From: Cercis canadensis
Lineage: Eukaryota > Streptophyta > Magnoliopsida > Fabales > Fabaceae
Reading direction: 5' to 3'
NCBI GenBank assembly: GCA_003255065.1
Contig: QAOA01002596.1
Location: 1,172,786-1,236,785 of the forward strand
DNA: 64,000 bases
Below, piece by piece: positions 1 through 11,804 of the stretch. Each line of letters begins with the position of its first letter. The stretch's first letter is position 1. The notes beneath the pieces were generated by a model that worked only from the letters and a program-made list of their open reading frames with translations, was not told where the DNA came from and made no database searches. Position numbers and translations under genes: made by a program.

Positions 1-259
1 GATAAAATTAGTTATTGGAGGCGTGGTGGATCACTGTAAAGATACAATTTCCCATCTAATTTTGTTAGACACTTGTCNAATAACCTTATTTTAATAATTT
101 CAACTCCGCAAACAGATGACCATTTAATTTTCTTTTCACAAATGAAGCTTAAAAATAAAATATCTTAAATACACAAACTATTGATAAAATTAGTTATTGG
201 AGGCGTGGTGGATCACTGTAAAGATACAATTTCCCATCTAATTTTGTTAGACACTTGTC
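1..259. repeat. Direct duplication next to a single-N gap
   Basis: Bases 1-77 are repeated exactly at 183-259, and a single N stands at 78, directly after the first copy. The same arrangement recurs at most single Ns in this window, so this is most likely an unmerged contig overlap rather than a real tandem repeat. Confidence 0.75.
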
Positions 260-932
260 AATCTCACTTGGTTTTCTTTTTTTGACATGATCCACCGTTA
301 AACAACAAAGTATGTTGACTAATTTTTGTCAATTTACATAATTGCACCATTTGTATTGTGACGCAACGTGCACAAATGCGTTACTCGTTTTTTTCCTCTT
401 CTCTTTTTTAGAGTTAGAAGACAGTCTTTTCCACTTTTAAACAACAGAGTTTGTTCACTCATTTTTGTCAATCTCACTTGCTTTTCTCTTTCTGACAAAC
501 CCAAGCAAAGAAGTTTCCCATACCCAACCTTAGACCCTTAACTTGCTATCTAAGATTGCTACTTCCTTCAAGAAAAGCTGGGTATTAATATTAATATTAT
601 TATTATTATCAACTAGTATGATATTGTATAACACCCTAAAATCCTCAAAAGCAACATAACTCTGCATTATTTCTCAATCATCCTTTGCCTTATTAAGAGG
701 ACACAGAGTTCATGAAGAAAAGAAAAGAGGGACATTAGCCAAAAACAGAGATGAACACTAACAAAGGAAAAAGAATCCCTTTTTGATGGCCCCAAAGCCA
801 TCCCTTTCACCCTTTTTCCCTTTTTCTTCATAAAACCCACGTATAAATACTTTCAATCATCTCCTTCTTCCTCAACACACTCTAATTCAGAAAAAAAAAA
901 ACTCTTCCCCAACTCACATTGTGATCAAATCA
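260..932 (+). promoter_or_regulatory. Promoter and 5' UTR of the RING gene
   Basis: This non-coding stretch lies upstream of the RING-H2 gene. A TATA box (TATAAATA) sits at about 842-849, roughly 85 bp before the ATG at 933, and is followed by a CT-rich leader. An ATT microsatellite lies near 586-610. No other gene is seen in the interval. Confidence 0.5.
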
Positions 933-2119
933 ATGTCTCTGATGAACCGTCCTCGTGTTGTGGTCAATGGGGTTCGGAGAATGAGAACCTTCCATTACTT
1001 CTGGTGCCAAGCTTGCCAACGCACTGTGAGAATCCTTCCTACAATCCCAAATGGCCATGCATGCCCTTTTTGCTTCAATCGCTTACGCTTTGAGCTTGAT
1101 ATCTCAAGGCCAAGGCTTCTCATGAATCTCCCTAATAACTTGGAGCCTTCCCCTGCAACCCAGTTAATGAACAGCTTGGCTCTCATTCTTGATCCTTCTA
1201 TGAGGAGGCAGAATACCCATTTCAACAGAACCTTCCAATGGGAAACAGAGAACGAAGATGGCCCAAATTCAGAGTCTTGGATTACACTTCGATTTGTTAG
1301 GCCAAATCATCCACCAAGAGCCATTGCCCAACCGGAGAATGTGGCTTCCCAAGCCAATGACTCTCACGCTGCCACCCCTTTTGAGGATGCATTTGATGAT
1401 TTTGTTGTTGGGATGGTGCAGAACAACCGGCAGGGGCCGCCTCCTGCTGCGGCTTCCGCCATTGAAGCGTTGCCAGTGGTGAAAGTGACGCAAACCCACT
1501 TGGCAAGTGACCCCAATTGTCCAATCTGCAAAGATGAATTTCAACTTGATATGGAAGTGAGGGAGTTGCCCTGCCAGCATTTTTACCATTCTGATTGCAT
1601 TGTGGCTTGGCTACGAATCCACAATACTTGCCCTATATGCCGCTATCAGCTACAAGGCACTCCTAATTACCATTTCCTGAATCAAATTGAAGAGAATGAT
1701 CTTTCTCTTCCCTTTGAGGAAGTCACAAATAGTCTCAATTGGTTTTGGAGCCAGTTGGTTTCTCTCAGACCTTTACGTGCTGTTTTGGATTGGACTCAGA
1801 GACATTACCTTGACTTCCAAGAAAACCATGCTCGTGGAGGTAAGATTCATTTCAGATGTAACCCAAAAAAGTTCTTTCTGTTTAACAGTTGTGTACAATT
1901 TTGAATGTAAAAGTTATTGTTGGGATAGAGAAACTATAATTGCTCTAACTTTTGAATGAAATTAATTTCATGTTTAATTGAGTAAAGTGAAAATACTTAT
2001 AGTATCAACCAAAAAAACATATAAAAGTTGTGTACACTAAACTATGTTAAGTTAATGCCTAACAAAATTTTGAGATACATGTAGGTGGTGCTTGGTGGCG
2101 CTCATGGCTCATCTTATAG
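933..2119 (+). CDS. RING-H2 E3 ubiquitin ligase with N-terminal zinc ribbon
   Basis: Likely a RING-type E3 ligase that passes ubiquitin from an E2 to target proteins. Two exons give 313 residues: 933-1839 and 2085-2119, with a GTAAG donor and a TGTAG acceptor. The second exon encodes a short tail ending WWRSWLIL, which fits this family. The N-terminus has a zinc ribbon (C25xxC28 and C44xxC47). A canonical RING-H2 finger spans residues 196-236 (CPIC, then CQHFYHSDC, then CPIC). The middle is low complexity. I chose the ATG at 933; the upstream in-frame GTG at 921 is not a plant start. Reading through the donor gives a false extension to 1904. No transmembrane segment is seen, so a cytosolic or nuclear protein is likely. 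The family is clear; the exact orthologue is not assigned. Confidence 0.9.
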
Positions 2120-2965
2120 TTTACCTCATGCTGGAATCAGGTTCATAAGAATAGGGTTATAGTATACCATTTGGCTTCAATTAAGCAGGTAAAAGGTACA
2201 CAAACACTAGAGTAATTAATTTCATCAAGAACATGCATGGAACTGATGCAAAAGATGTTGAAGTATCTGCAGGTTTGCCCACAAAAAGAAGAATTAATGT
2301 GACTTGTGTAATTTTTTTTATTGTATCTATGGTTTTTTAACTTCTCCTTTTGCACATGAATTCCATGTTGAAAGGGTCATTCTTTCTCATCCGAAGTAAT
2401 GTGATGTTATCTGTTGTAGCAGTCTGGATTTGTTGAATTAGAAGATGCAGATTATAGTTTCATAAGAAAATTTAGAAGAAAAAAATTGCATGCTAAAAAG
2501 AATAGTCATACAAAGAAATTGTATATAAACATACAAAGAAAAAAAGATATTGTATATACGTTTCATACACACACCTTTGTATTTATTTTATTTTTAGTGC
2601 CTTTTTATATACTTAACAATTTCTGTTTCTTTTCCATTCTATCATGGTTCTTTATTTGTCTGCTTTATTCTATTTTCTTCTTACTATATTATTAGCTGTG
2701 CTTATAAAGTATTTAAAAATTCTCAGAAAAAAAAAATGTTGGGTATTGTATTAAATGTGTAGAGAGAAAAAGGGAAAAAGAAAAAAATAATTTTTTGCTA
2801 CTTCAAAAGATGAATGAAAAGAAAAAGAAAAAGAAAAGGAAAACAAAAAAACAAAAACAAATCCGTGCTTGTAAGTGTAAAGCGGAGAAGGGGATAAGTG
2901 GTGACATTCTTTGCTGAATTCTGCATCGGAGAATTCTCTGCTATGTGTTTGGAGCTGGAAAGAAA
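2120..2965. other. Intergenic, AT-rich, no gene seen
   Basis: This holds the 3' UTR of the RING gene and the upstream region of the rhomboid gene. It is AT-rich with A-runs near 2820-2860. The short open frames here have no family-like features. Confidence 0.6.
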
Positions 2966-5900
2966 ATGGTGGGATCAGCTATGCCTCACCCTTTTTTGTT
3001 ACCGGTATGCGAGGTGGGTACCTACCCGCTGGATCTCATCGCCACCGCCGCGTCCCTCCACTTCGGCCGCCTTCTGCGCCACCGCATCAGCTCGCATCTC
3101 CGCCTGGAGGTTCTTCTTCTCTCCTATGTCAAGGTCTCTTTTGTGATAAACTGTGCTCATTGCAACACATTTGTGCTTCGTTTAGTCGATTTTTTTTTTA
3201 AATTTCTTTACTTTCTCATTTCCTACCATGATTTTTGGAACCAGAACACATCTATCCCATAAAAGAATTCTAATTTTAAAGTTTTTTTTTTTGTTGAGTT
3301 TCTTGATGGTAATCGTAGATGCAAATCTGGAGTTTGCTTGAGCCTGCAAATAGTGATTGTTGTTTCTTTATTCATGGGGTTCAAGTTGTTACTGGGTTCA
3401 TGCTACTTTCAATGTTGATGATGGGAATAGCCTATGGTCGTTGAAATGTCTGCCCAGTATTTGATTAATTGTTTGGTATCTTAATGAAAGTTAACTTGCT
3501 CTCACTAATAATTGTTCTGGTGTCTGCTAATTAGAATGCTAGAAATTGAAAAGCCTTTTCTCGTAGCTTCTCAAACTTATTATGTATCTTGGTGCATATG
3601 AATTTGGTCTTTGCATCTTGTGTTTGACTTTATGGTAGGTAGCTTGCCCTGATTCCAATCTGTCTTCTTGATCAGAAACTTGATCCAATGCGTCACGTGA
3701 TTAGATGGAAGAATGTATGGTGTGAAAGAGCCCTCCAACTCAAAGGAATCAGTTTTCATCAATTATCTAATGACGATTTCACTTCTACATGTTCTACTAG
3801 TTTCGCTTTCCTTAATTGGGGAGAACATAAAGCGCACTTGGGAAATGACGGGATATCTAAGTCCAAGATGCCTGGCAGAAATCCATTCAACGGAAGGAAA
3901 TGGACAAATATTCTCCTTGCTGCCAATATTCTGTGAGTATAAGCATACTGCCTTGAATGTTATATTCTTCATGGACAAAATTCAGAAGTTTATTCTGTGC
4001 ATATAGGCAGCAACAACTAATCCATCGTAATTTTTTTACAATGTCCAATTTTACTTGCTGCTTTATAGTTTTGCAAATTTACATGGAACCTGGTGAAATG
4101 GCTTATTATTTGTCATGTGCACAGAATTTATATTGCGCAACTTGCAACGCAAGGCAAGCTTTTATTCTGGGGAGCTAAGGTAAGGTTGCAATAAAAAATT
4201 TGAACATATGTACTATATATTGTTAAATTTTTACTAGTGGGCTATGTGTGTTACTAGATAAACAGTTTCATTGACCAAGGACAACTGTGGAGGCTTGCCA
4301 CGTCTTCCTTTTTGCATGCAAACATTGGACACCTCTTGGTCTGGTTTGAATTTAATTGCCTACATTTGTTTTTTCTTGCCTGATTTGCGGGGATCTTAAC
4401 TCCTAAAATCACTATTAATTCCCTGCAGGTTAATTGTTATTCCTTAAATTCAGTTGGCCCCACTGTGGAGAGCTTCAGTGGTCCTAAGAGATATCTTGCA
4501 GTTTACTTTGTCTCTGCAATCGCAAGTAACAGCTTATATTCTCTCTAAACTAGCCTATCAAATTGCTTAAGTCCAACTATTCTGATTCCATAATTTCTAG
4601 AAAATCAGGTTCAGCAATGAGTTATTGGTTCTGCAAAATGCCTGCAGTAGGAGCATCAGGAGCAATTTTTGGACTAGTAAGTTTCTTGAATTTTATATCT
4701 GTCACAAATTCATTTGGTCCGCCTGCCTTAAGGGTGCTTTTAGTTTCATACATATGGATGGCCACATTAGAAGCTTCAATTTTCATATACATGTATTTTT
4801 CCTCCTGTTTCCCTTAAATCATTTATTCAAAAGGGAGGCATTTCATTTTTCATTTTTAATTGTGTTTACAGTGACAAGTTGACAACTATTTTGTAGTTTC
4901 ACTTTAGCAATAGAACTGAAGTTACATACTTAGATCAAATTTTGATGTCTCTTGCATGATGGCACTGATTGTTTGTCTCCTCTCCCCAAGCCAAAATAGT
5001 AGAGTTGACATACACCAGAAAGAAAATAAATTTTGTTCATTACCATGTATTCTAGTGGCCTTATGACATTTGACGTAAAATCTAGATTCTGGAGTATTTG
5101 GATTGAACTTTCTTGGATTGTGTCTAATTGAGGATTTGGATAGCTATTTTCAATTTGAACTTCTCTAACGATGGGTAGAGTGAGAGAGAGAGAGAGAGGG
5201 GGGGGGTCAGTAAAAATAAAAAGGAAAAAGGGACCAGGATATTAAAATTTAGGAAATACCCAAGACAGCTCTCAGTGACGAGTCTAAACCTAATATGTTG
5301 TTTGTAGTTGGAAATAAAGGAGCAGCAAGAGTTTAATTATGTAGATCAGATGTGCAAAAGTACTAAAGTTGTGCAGTATTAAGGATCCATGTAAAATAAG
5401 TACATAAATACTTACGATACAAAAGGATGGTTATTGAAGATGCCAGGGAAACCTCTCCCCCCCTCTTTCTGAAATTCCCGTTCACTCAATACTTCATCTC
5501 TCTCAAAAAGCTTTGTTTTGATACTTTTGATATGAGAATCTAGAGATTTGACTTGCTAATCTTTTCTCTTCATTATCTTTTGTTTCTAATCAGCTGCAAT
5601 TGATTCAGGTTGGATCTGTTGCTGTGTTTGTCTTGAGGCACAGAGAGCTGGTAGGAGGGGGCAAGCAAGATTTGATGCATATAGCACATGTAATTGTCCT
5701 GAATATGGTAAATTCCTTCGCTCCAACCTAGAGGATTTGGGGAGTTACAAATGCATGTTTGCAAGAAAAGTATGATGTTTCATGCAAAGTTTATGTGGGC
5801 AACATTTCCTCCTTTTAACTTACATAACCATGCTGAGTTAGAGAGAACCTTCTGTTTCTGTGACGTAGTTTAATTCTATTTGTGACTTCACAGTGACAAG

Positions 5901-6695
5901 CTTCTGTCATGCAGGTCATTGGGCTAGTATCCAACGGCATTGACAATTGGGGACATGTAAGTGTAACATTGTGTTGTATCTTAATATTTCTCTCTTTCTT
6001 AAAACGCAAGAAAAGTTCCTACTAAATAATTAAGTGTATCAGCAATGAATTTTTTTTTAATTCCTCTTACATTTCGCTTTCTTAGTTCTTTTAGTTGGAC
6101 AATAGTTGTTGGCCGCACAGAAGTAATTTATAAATGATGTTTCTCTGGGAAATAAAGTACTGACCAGTAATTCATAGATCAACTGTTGCATTCCTGTCAA
6201 AAAGTATGTGTTTATTCTTTAAAATAGCTAATAAATAGCACAAATATCTGACAAATTGAATATAGGCATTATATATTGGTTGTGTAACCATAGTTTAGTT
6301 GCCCCCCCTTCCCTGTAATATGTAATCTGTCCTGAATCTGACTACTACTGTTAATGGCTCCAATAGTAGTAATTGTTTGGTTTCCTCCAGAATCTTTGTT
6401 CAGCATCATACTTGGCATTATTAGAAACAACTCCGGATGGATTGAACCATTCTAACCTGCATCTAGTTTCTTCCTCTGGATGGTTTATATCATTCTTTTC
6501 TTCTACGATGAGTACTTCCTTTGACATGTACTTTTTCAGGTAGGAGGCTTGATTGGCGGCGCCGCTGCATCATGGCTTATTGGACCAGCATGGAAGCATG
6601 AATCCAGATCCAGGGATGGGAGAAGAGTTTTCACTGACAGAGCACCAATTTATAATCTCCTTAACATTAAAAGAGTACCTAGGCAACTGAGATAG
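2966..6695 (+). CDS. Plastid-type rhomboid protease (RBL10/RBL11-like)
   Basis: Rhomboids are intramembrane serine proteases. This one resembles the chloroplast RBL10/RBL11 group. Nine exons with consistent phases can be placed: 2966-3133, 3676-3932, 4125-4179, 4258-4338, 4429-4525, 4609-4676, 5609-5707, 5915-5956 and 6540-6695, giving 340 residues. Exon 6 encodes GASGAIFGL, which carries the catalytic serine in the GxSG motif. Exons 8 and 9 join to encode NWGHVGG, the histidine-bearing last membrane helix. Exons 4 and 5 encode [10 protein letters not shown], matching the HxxxN motif of the second helix. The first exon is poorly conserved and probably part of the transit peptide, so that start is the least certain part. 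Intron 6 contains a GA microsatellite near 5180-5207. No lesion is seen. Confidence 0.9.
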
Positions 6696-8317
6696 AAACA
6701 TTTGTTCTATGGCAGAATTTCACAAGACTTTATGGGAAAGAAAAATTTATAGCGCATTGTTTATATCAGCTGATTGTATTACCAGCTCAGTGGTATAATT
6801 TTGTGCAATTTCATATCTCATAAGATGATTCAATCAATTAACTTTCAGTTTTTGTACGTGTTCTGTTAATATTTTGTCAACTATTTCTTTTTCATTGTTC
6901 ATTCCCTTTCTGGTCTCTGCTGCTTCGCCCTTGCGGTGAGAGTCTCGTTCTCTATGGTGACCTAAGAAATGATTAGCTCATGGCAAACTCCGTTTCTTAA
7001 AAACAAACAAGCAAGTACATCTTTATGGCATTACATAAGTATCTAGTGCTCAAAAAGTGCGTTTTTAAGCCTAACAGTTCTGAAACGTGTATATGGTTCC
7101 TAGAAGAAGCATCAATTTGATAAATATATTTATTTATTTGATTTGGCTGATTTTAAAAAGTGCATCCAGATACTAAATTTTCATTATACTAGTGCTGTGT
7201 TTTTTTTTTTTTTAAAAAAAAAAAAACTACATTTTGAAAAATACTAATGTGTCAAAGCATGTACCTAAACCTACTTTGTTTCGTTAATTTCTTTGAGAGG
7301 TAAGAACGTGAAATTGTTCTCACATTGATTACTAACTTGTATTTTATGACAAGAATCATGCTTTACTATTTCCTGACCGTTTTTTAATCACAAATTAACT
7401 ATTTTACTAATAACCAAAAAAAATAGAAATTTCTTAAAAGATATTTTACAGCGTTGAGGATAGAGAATGGGTTGGAGTTTAGAGAAAAAGTGAGGTGGGC
7501 CTCGGAATTGGAATAACTCACTCCCGCCGTCATGCGACATCACCTCGTGTGACGTGAACTATCACTGTCACCGCTTCTCACTCTTAACTCCTTAGGTACT
7601 CTTGTTACTCCACCGCCTACAAAAACCCGCGGAACTGCAATCACCTACTTCGTTGCTGGCGTGTGCCGGAAACCAGGTATTTCAACCTACAATCGCCCAC
7701 TTCCAATTCCTCATTCTGGGTTTTCTCGGTAATGAAACTTGACTTGGGTATTGTTCATCTAGATTCTGGTCTCCCCCCCTTCTCTGTTTTAAATTCAGGT
7801 TCAAGAAGTTTTGGGTCTTCGATTTATGACCAGAAAATTTATTCCCTTGTCTTAGAAAGCAATAGCTATGGTTCTGTTCTCTTATGCAATTCAGCTTGCT
7901 TATAATACTATAACTATTGCTGGGCGCTTATGTTTGTGAATTATGCTAAACTTGCTTATCTTTGTTGCCGTGGACTGTACTTTAGCCAATGATAATGAGT
8001 TACGATTTGGTCCTTAAGTGCTAATTGAATTTTGTATCTTTCAATGTCAAGTTTAATGCTTTTCCTATTTAGCCTATGCCCATGATAGTTTTATTGTAGT
8101 TCAATATATAAACAATCATTAACGTGAGATTAGTGTTTATTGTTACACTTGTCATCCATTTTATGGTGACAATGATGGATCTTCTATCTAAACTTTTTTG
8201 GTACCTATTTGTTTGATAATCCTGCAGCATTCTGCATTCTCAGCACTATTTGAAAGGATTTGACAGGAGAAGTTAGTAATGAAAGCTAGGTTGATATCCT
8301 TTTACAGGTGAATCCAC
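6696..8317. other. Intergenic plus upstream region of the IDM-like gene
   Basis: It includes the rhomboid 3' UTR and a T-run meeting an A-run at 7200-7227, which forms a perfect AT fold-back. A transcribed leader probably lies near 7600-7730, because a TTTTACAG acceptor at 8300-8307 lies just before the next ATG, implying an intron in the 5' UTR. No other coding region is recognised. Confidence 0.45.
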
Positions 8318-10783
8318 ATGGATTTGAAAGGAAAAGATCATCCTACGAGAAGGTCTTTTGAAACATTGTTTAGTGATCAGAAATTTCTGCTTAACTTCAT
8401 CATGAGCACTTACTTGGGGCCTGATGTCAAGTCAGATAAGCCTAGATGTTCGACAGTTCAAAGACATGTGGCAGGTTTGCCACCATATACTTTGAGTGAT
8501 TTGGGACCCTCATATGTTAGCATTTCTCTGTTAGAGAGATTGTATTACTATGTTCTGAGAGATGCTCATCCTGACCTTGTCGTAGAGCTGAATATGCTGC
8601 GTATGTATCTAAAAGGAAGCTTATTTTTGCCAAGCACTGGATTAACAGAGGACAGTCAGCAGTTCACAAGTTTTTTCCCTTTGATTCTTCATAAACAGAT
8701 ATGGTACCCTGAAGGCTTCAGGATTATTAAAGGGATTGTTTTTATTGATGATCCTGTAATGTCATATGTAGAAGAGGAGGATATTGATAGATTCAAATCT
8801 TTATCTGGTGTAAGTAGCTTAAAGGTAGACATAAATGAATGTCTACGTGTTCAACTTGATCATCGAGCAGGCAAGGAAGGTGAGCATAATGGCAGGAACA
8901 TGCAGAAGACCATTTCTAGTAGGGAAGGCCCTCATCTTGAACTTGATCAGAAAGGAGGCAAGGAAGGTGAGCATAAAAGCATGAACAAAGGGCACGAGAC
9001 TATTTCTAATGGGGAATGCCTACATGTTGAACTTGATCAGCAAGAAGGTAAGGAAGATGAGCATAATAGCATGAACAAAGGGCAGGAAGCTATTTCTAAT
9101 GGGGAATTCCTACATGTTGAACTTGATCAGCAAGAAGGCAAGAAAGGTGAGCATAATAGCGTGAACGAAGGGCAGGAGACTATTTCTAGTGGGGAATGCC
9201 TACATGTTGAACTGGATCATCAAGCAGGCAAGGAAAGTGAGCATGGTAGCAGGAACAAAGGGCAGGAGACTATTTCTAGTGGGAAATGCCTATATGTTGA
9301 ACTGGATCATCGAGCAAGCAAGGAAAGTGAGCATGGTAGCAGGAACAAAGGGCAGGAGACTATTTCTAGTGGGAAATGCCTACATGTTGAACTTGATCAT
9401 CTAGTAGCAGGCAAGGATGATGAGTATGATATCATTAACAAAGGGCAGGAGATTATTTCTGATGGGGAATGCCCATCAAGACGGTTTCAACAAACATACA
9501 AGAGAAAACGTGCTAATAGCTCTCCACCAATACCACTGTTTCCACATGTCCTCCCTACAAAACACAATAATAAGAAAGATCCTCCCAAGAGGATGTGCAA
9601 ATCTAATGGGCCTACTGTAATGCCTCTTCTCTCGATTCCAGACATAGAAGACTGTGACCTGGATTCTTCTCTTCTTTTAACTGGGACAGCCAGAAGAGCG
9701 TTATTTGGTCCATCTGTTGGTGTTGTTGATGTTGGTACTAGCAAAGTGGCATATCTATTCCGAGTTTCTTTACCAGGGGTCAAGAAAGATTATTGTACGT
9801 ATTTCCTCTTTTTATGTCTTCTTTTGTTGATGATATTCCTCTTGAATGATTTCTTGTTGTCTTTTTATTATCTGCTAGAAAGGTCCTTTTTCGAATTTAT
9901 GAGGAATGGAAATGATCCTGGGTGTATAATACTATAGGGTCAATATTTCTTCTTGTATCTCAGTCAAAGGTCATAAAGATCAACAGTGTGTCTCTAGCCT
10001 GCATTTGTTATAGGGCCTCTTTTACCATAGTTCTATTTATGATGGAATTCCTTTTTTGGGAAGACTTTAAGAATAATGTTGAGAACCTTACCGAATACTC
10101 AGCATCCGCAATAAAGAGGATAATCACATAAAGTGAAGTCCAGATTAGCTGGTATACACTTTTAGTGTTTGCTCAGACCAGTTATCTATTCTGTGTTTGT
10201 GCTATAGGAACTTAGGAAGTCCTTCTTCATTAAGATTATGGTAATCACATAGAAGAATAACTAATGCTGGCAGTGAACACGGTATTCTATCCACTGTGAG
10301 TCTCTCCAATCTATTGCAGTAATTCACTATACTAAATTTTTTGAAAAGAAAAAAAGAAGCGTGAAGAAAAAGATAGAGATGCAAGTCTATTGGTGGGATC
10401 TTGCAGTTACCTCTGTGTCCTGGTTTGAAAATCCAGCTAGCTTCATCTGATCATGAATTCCCTAACATGTATGCATGTTTTTCTATGAGCACTAATTCCA
10501 TTTGCTTTTGTTTATGTTCCTTTGTTAATGTTTGTTATACTTTGCAGCATGTCAGTTCAGTTGTGAGGTTGAATCTGACGGGAGGGTTCATATCCGAGGG
10601 TTGATGACTGGTGGAAGAATTATAGTTAAACAAGCACGTGTTTTTGAGATGAAATACCGGCAACTATGCTCTCCTGGACCATTCACGCTTTCTTTCAGCC
10701 TTCCAGGACCTGTTGATCCCAGGCTCTTTGCTCCTAACTTTAGGTCTGACGGCATTTTTGAAGCAGTTGTAATCAAAGCTTAA
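8318..10783 (+). CDS. IDM2/IDM3-like alpha-crystallin domain protein with a 30-residue repeat array
   Basis: Two exons (8318-9794 and 10548-10783) give 570 residues. The second exon starts after a TTTGCAG acceptor and keeps the phase. The C-terminal part, from about residue 465, resembles an alpha-crystallin (HSP20-like) domain of the IDM2/IDM3 type; look for VGVVDVGTSKVAYLFRVSLP and then FSCEVESDGRVHIRG. In Arabidopsis these proteins act with the IDM1 acetyltransferase in active DNA demethylation and anti-silencing in the nucleus. Assignment here rests on family resemblance. The N-terminal 170 residues are conserved-looking. Between the two parts lie seven tandem acidic repeats (residues 175-384). 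The open frame past 9794 to 9937 is intronic. The exact orthologue is uncertain. Confidence 0.8.
8840..9469 (+). repeat. Coding minisatellite, seven units of about 90 bp
   Basis: The 630-bp array encodes exactly 210 residues as seven units of 29, 30, 30, 30, 30, 30 and 31 residues. The core is CLHVELDHxAGKESEH, then a NKGQETISSG stretch. Units 5 and 6 (9199-9288 and 9289-9378) are nearly identical, while units 1 and 7 are the most diverged, as expected for expansion by unequal exchange within the array. Confidence 0.9.
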
Positions 10784-11804
10784 GTGATTGTGCAAGACTT
10801 CAGTAACTGACTTCTGTAACAAGTTCTACCGTTAACTGATAGCGGAGAACATATTTCTGATTTTTTCGTAGAACCCAGGATTGGCTCTGGCCCTTCTGTG
10901 CTCTAATTTTTTGCTTACCTATTTTGGTATTGTAATTATTAAGGGAATAGAATGATCTAGCTAGTCCAGTAGTACTCTCCCCGAAGGATGCATGCATATG
11001 CATACATTTTCCCGGTGAAAAATGCACTTCGGTTTTGAGAAAAGGTGACCCGTAATAGGGAGGAGTATGTTTTGAATTTTCTTGGCAGGAAAAAAATGTC
11101 AATTTATGAATAAAAATATTTTTTTTTCAACTCTTAAGCGTATAGTGCTAGGGCACTTACTTGAATTTTAATATTTGTATATAATATAAACTGAAAATTC
11201 TAGGCAAAAATATATATCTTTCTAAAATCAATATTTTTTCTTAGCACATGTTTGGTTGAGTTTGAAGCACTCAAAGCTCAACTTGTTAATGACTTGCTCT
11301 GCTTCGAAATCAATCCTGGGAGGAGCAACCAGCTTTGTTCATTAAAATCACCCACAATCTTTCTGAAAAATCGGATCCAAAATCAGTTTCCTTTTGCTTT
11401 TCTGATTCTTCCAGACATTCTAAGAAAATGTGTTAAGAAGACAGGCCACACATTTTTCCCCATCTTTTGCTTTTCTGATTCTTCCACCGTAAACATTTAA
11501 ATTCCTTTTTAGATACACATACACAGAAAGAGAGAGTCAGAGCCATACAATGTGCGAAAATTTATCCCTTTTTTGGATATTTCCAGTAAAAATTTGACAG
11601 ACAGATGCTCAAAGAACCCACAATTCTTAGCATATCATACACTTAACTGGATACAAGAGACGGTTCTTCTGACATCTGAAGGCTAATCTTTGCTCTCAAC
11701 TAATCAAAGCTGTTTGTTACTCGTCCCCTTTGGGAAGAGTACCCTCTTAACCCACTGCTTCATTTACATGGAAGGTTGCCTTCCAAAAGTACAACTGGAA
11801 CCCA
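10784..11804. other. Intergenic between convergent genes
   Basis: This separates the stop of the IDM-like gene from the stop of the minus-strand DUF7036-like gene. It is AT-rich and holds both 3' UTRs. A short open frame at 11252-11500 has no family features. Confidence 0.55.

Noticed and set aside
1269-1589. 106-codon minus-strand frame
   Set aside because: Antisense shadow of the RING gene.
7200-7227. T-run facing A-run as a terminator-like hairpin
   Set aside because: A simple low-complexity fold-back in intergenic plant DNA; no evidence of function.
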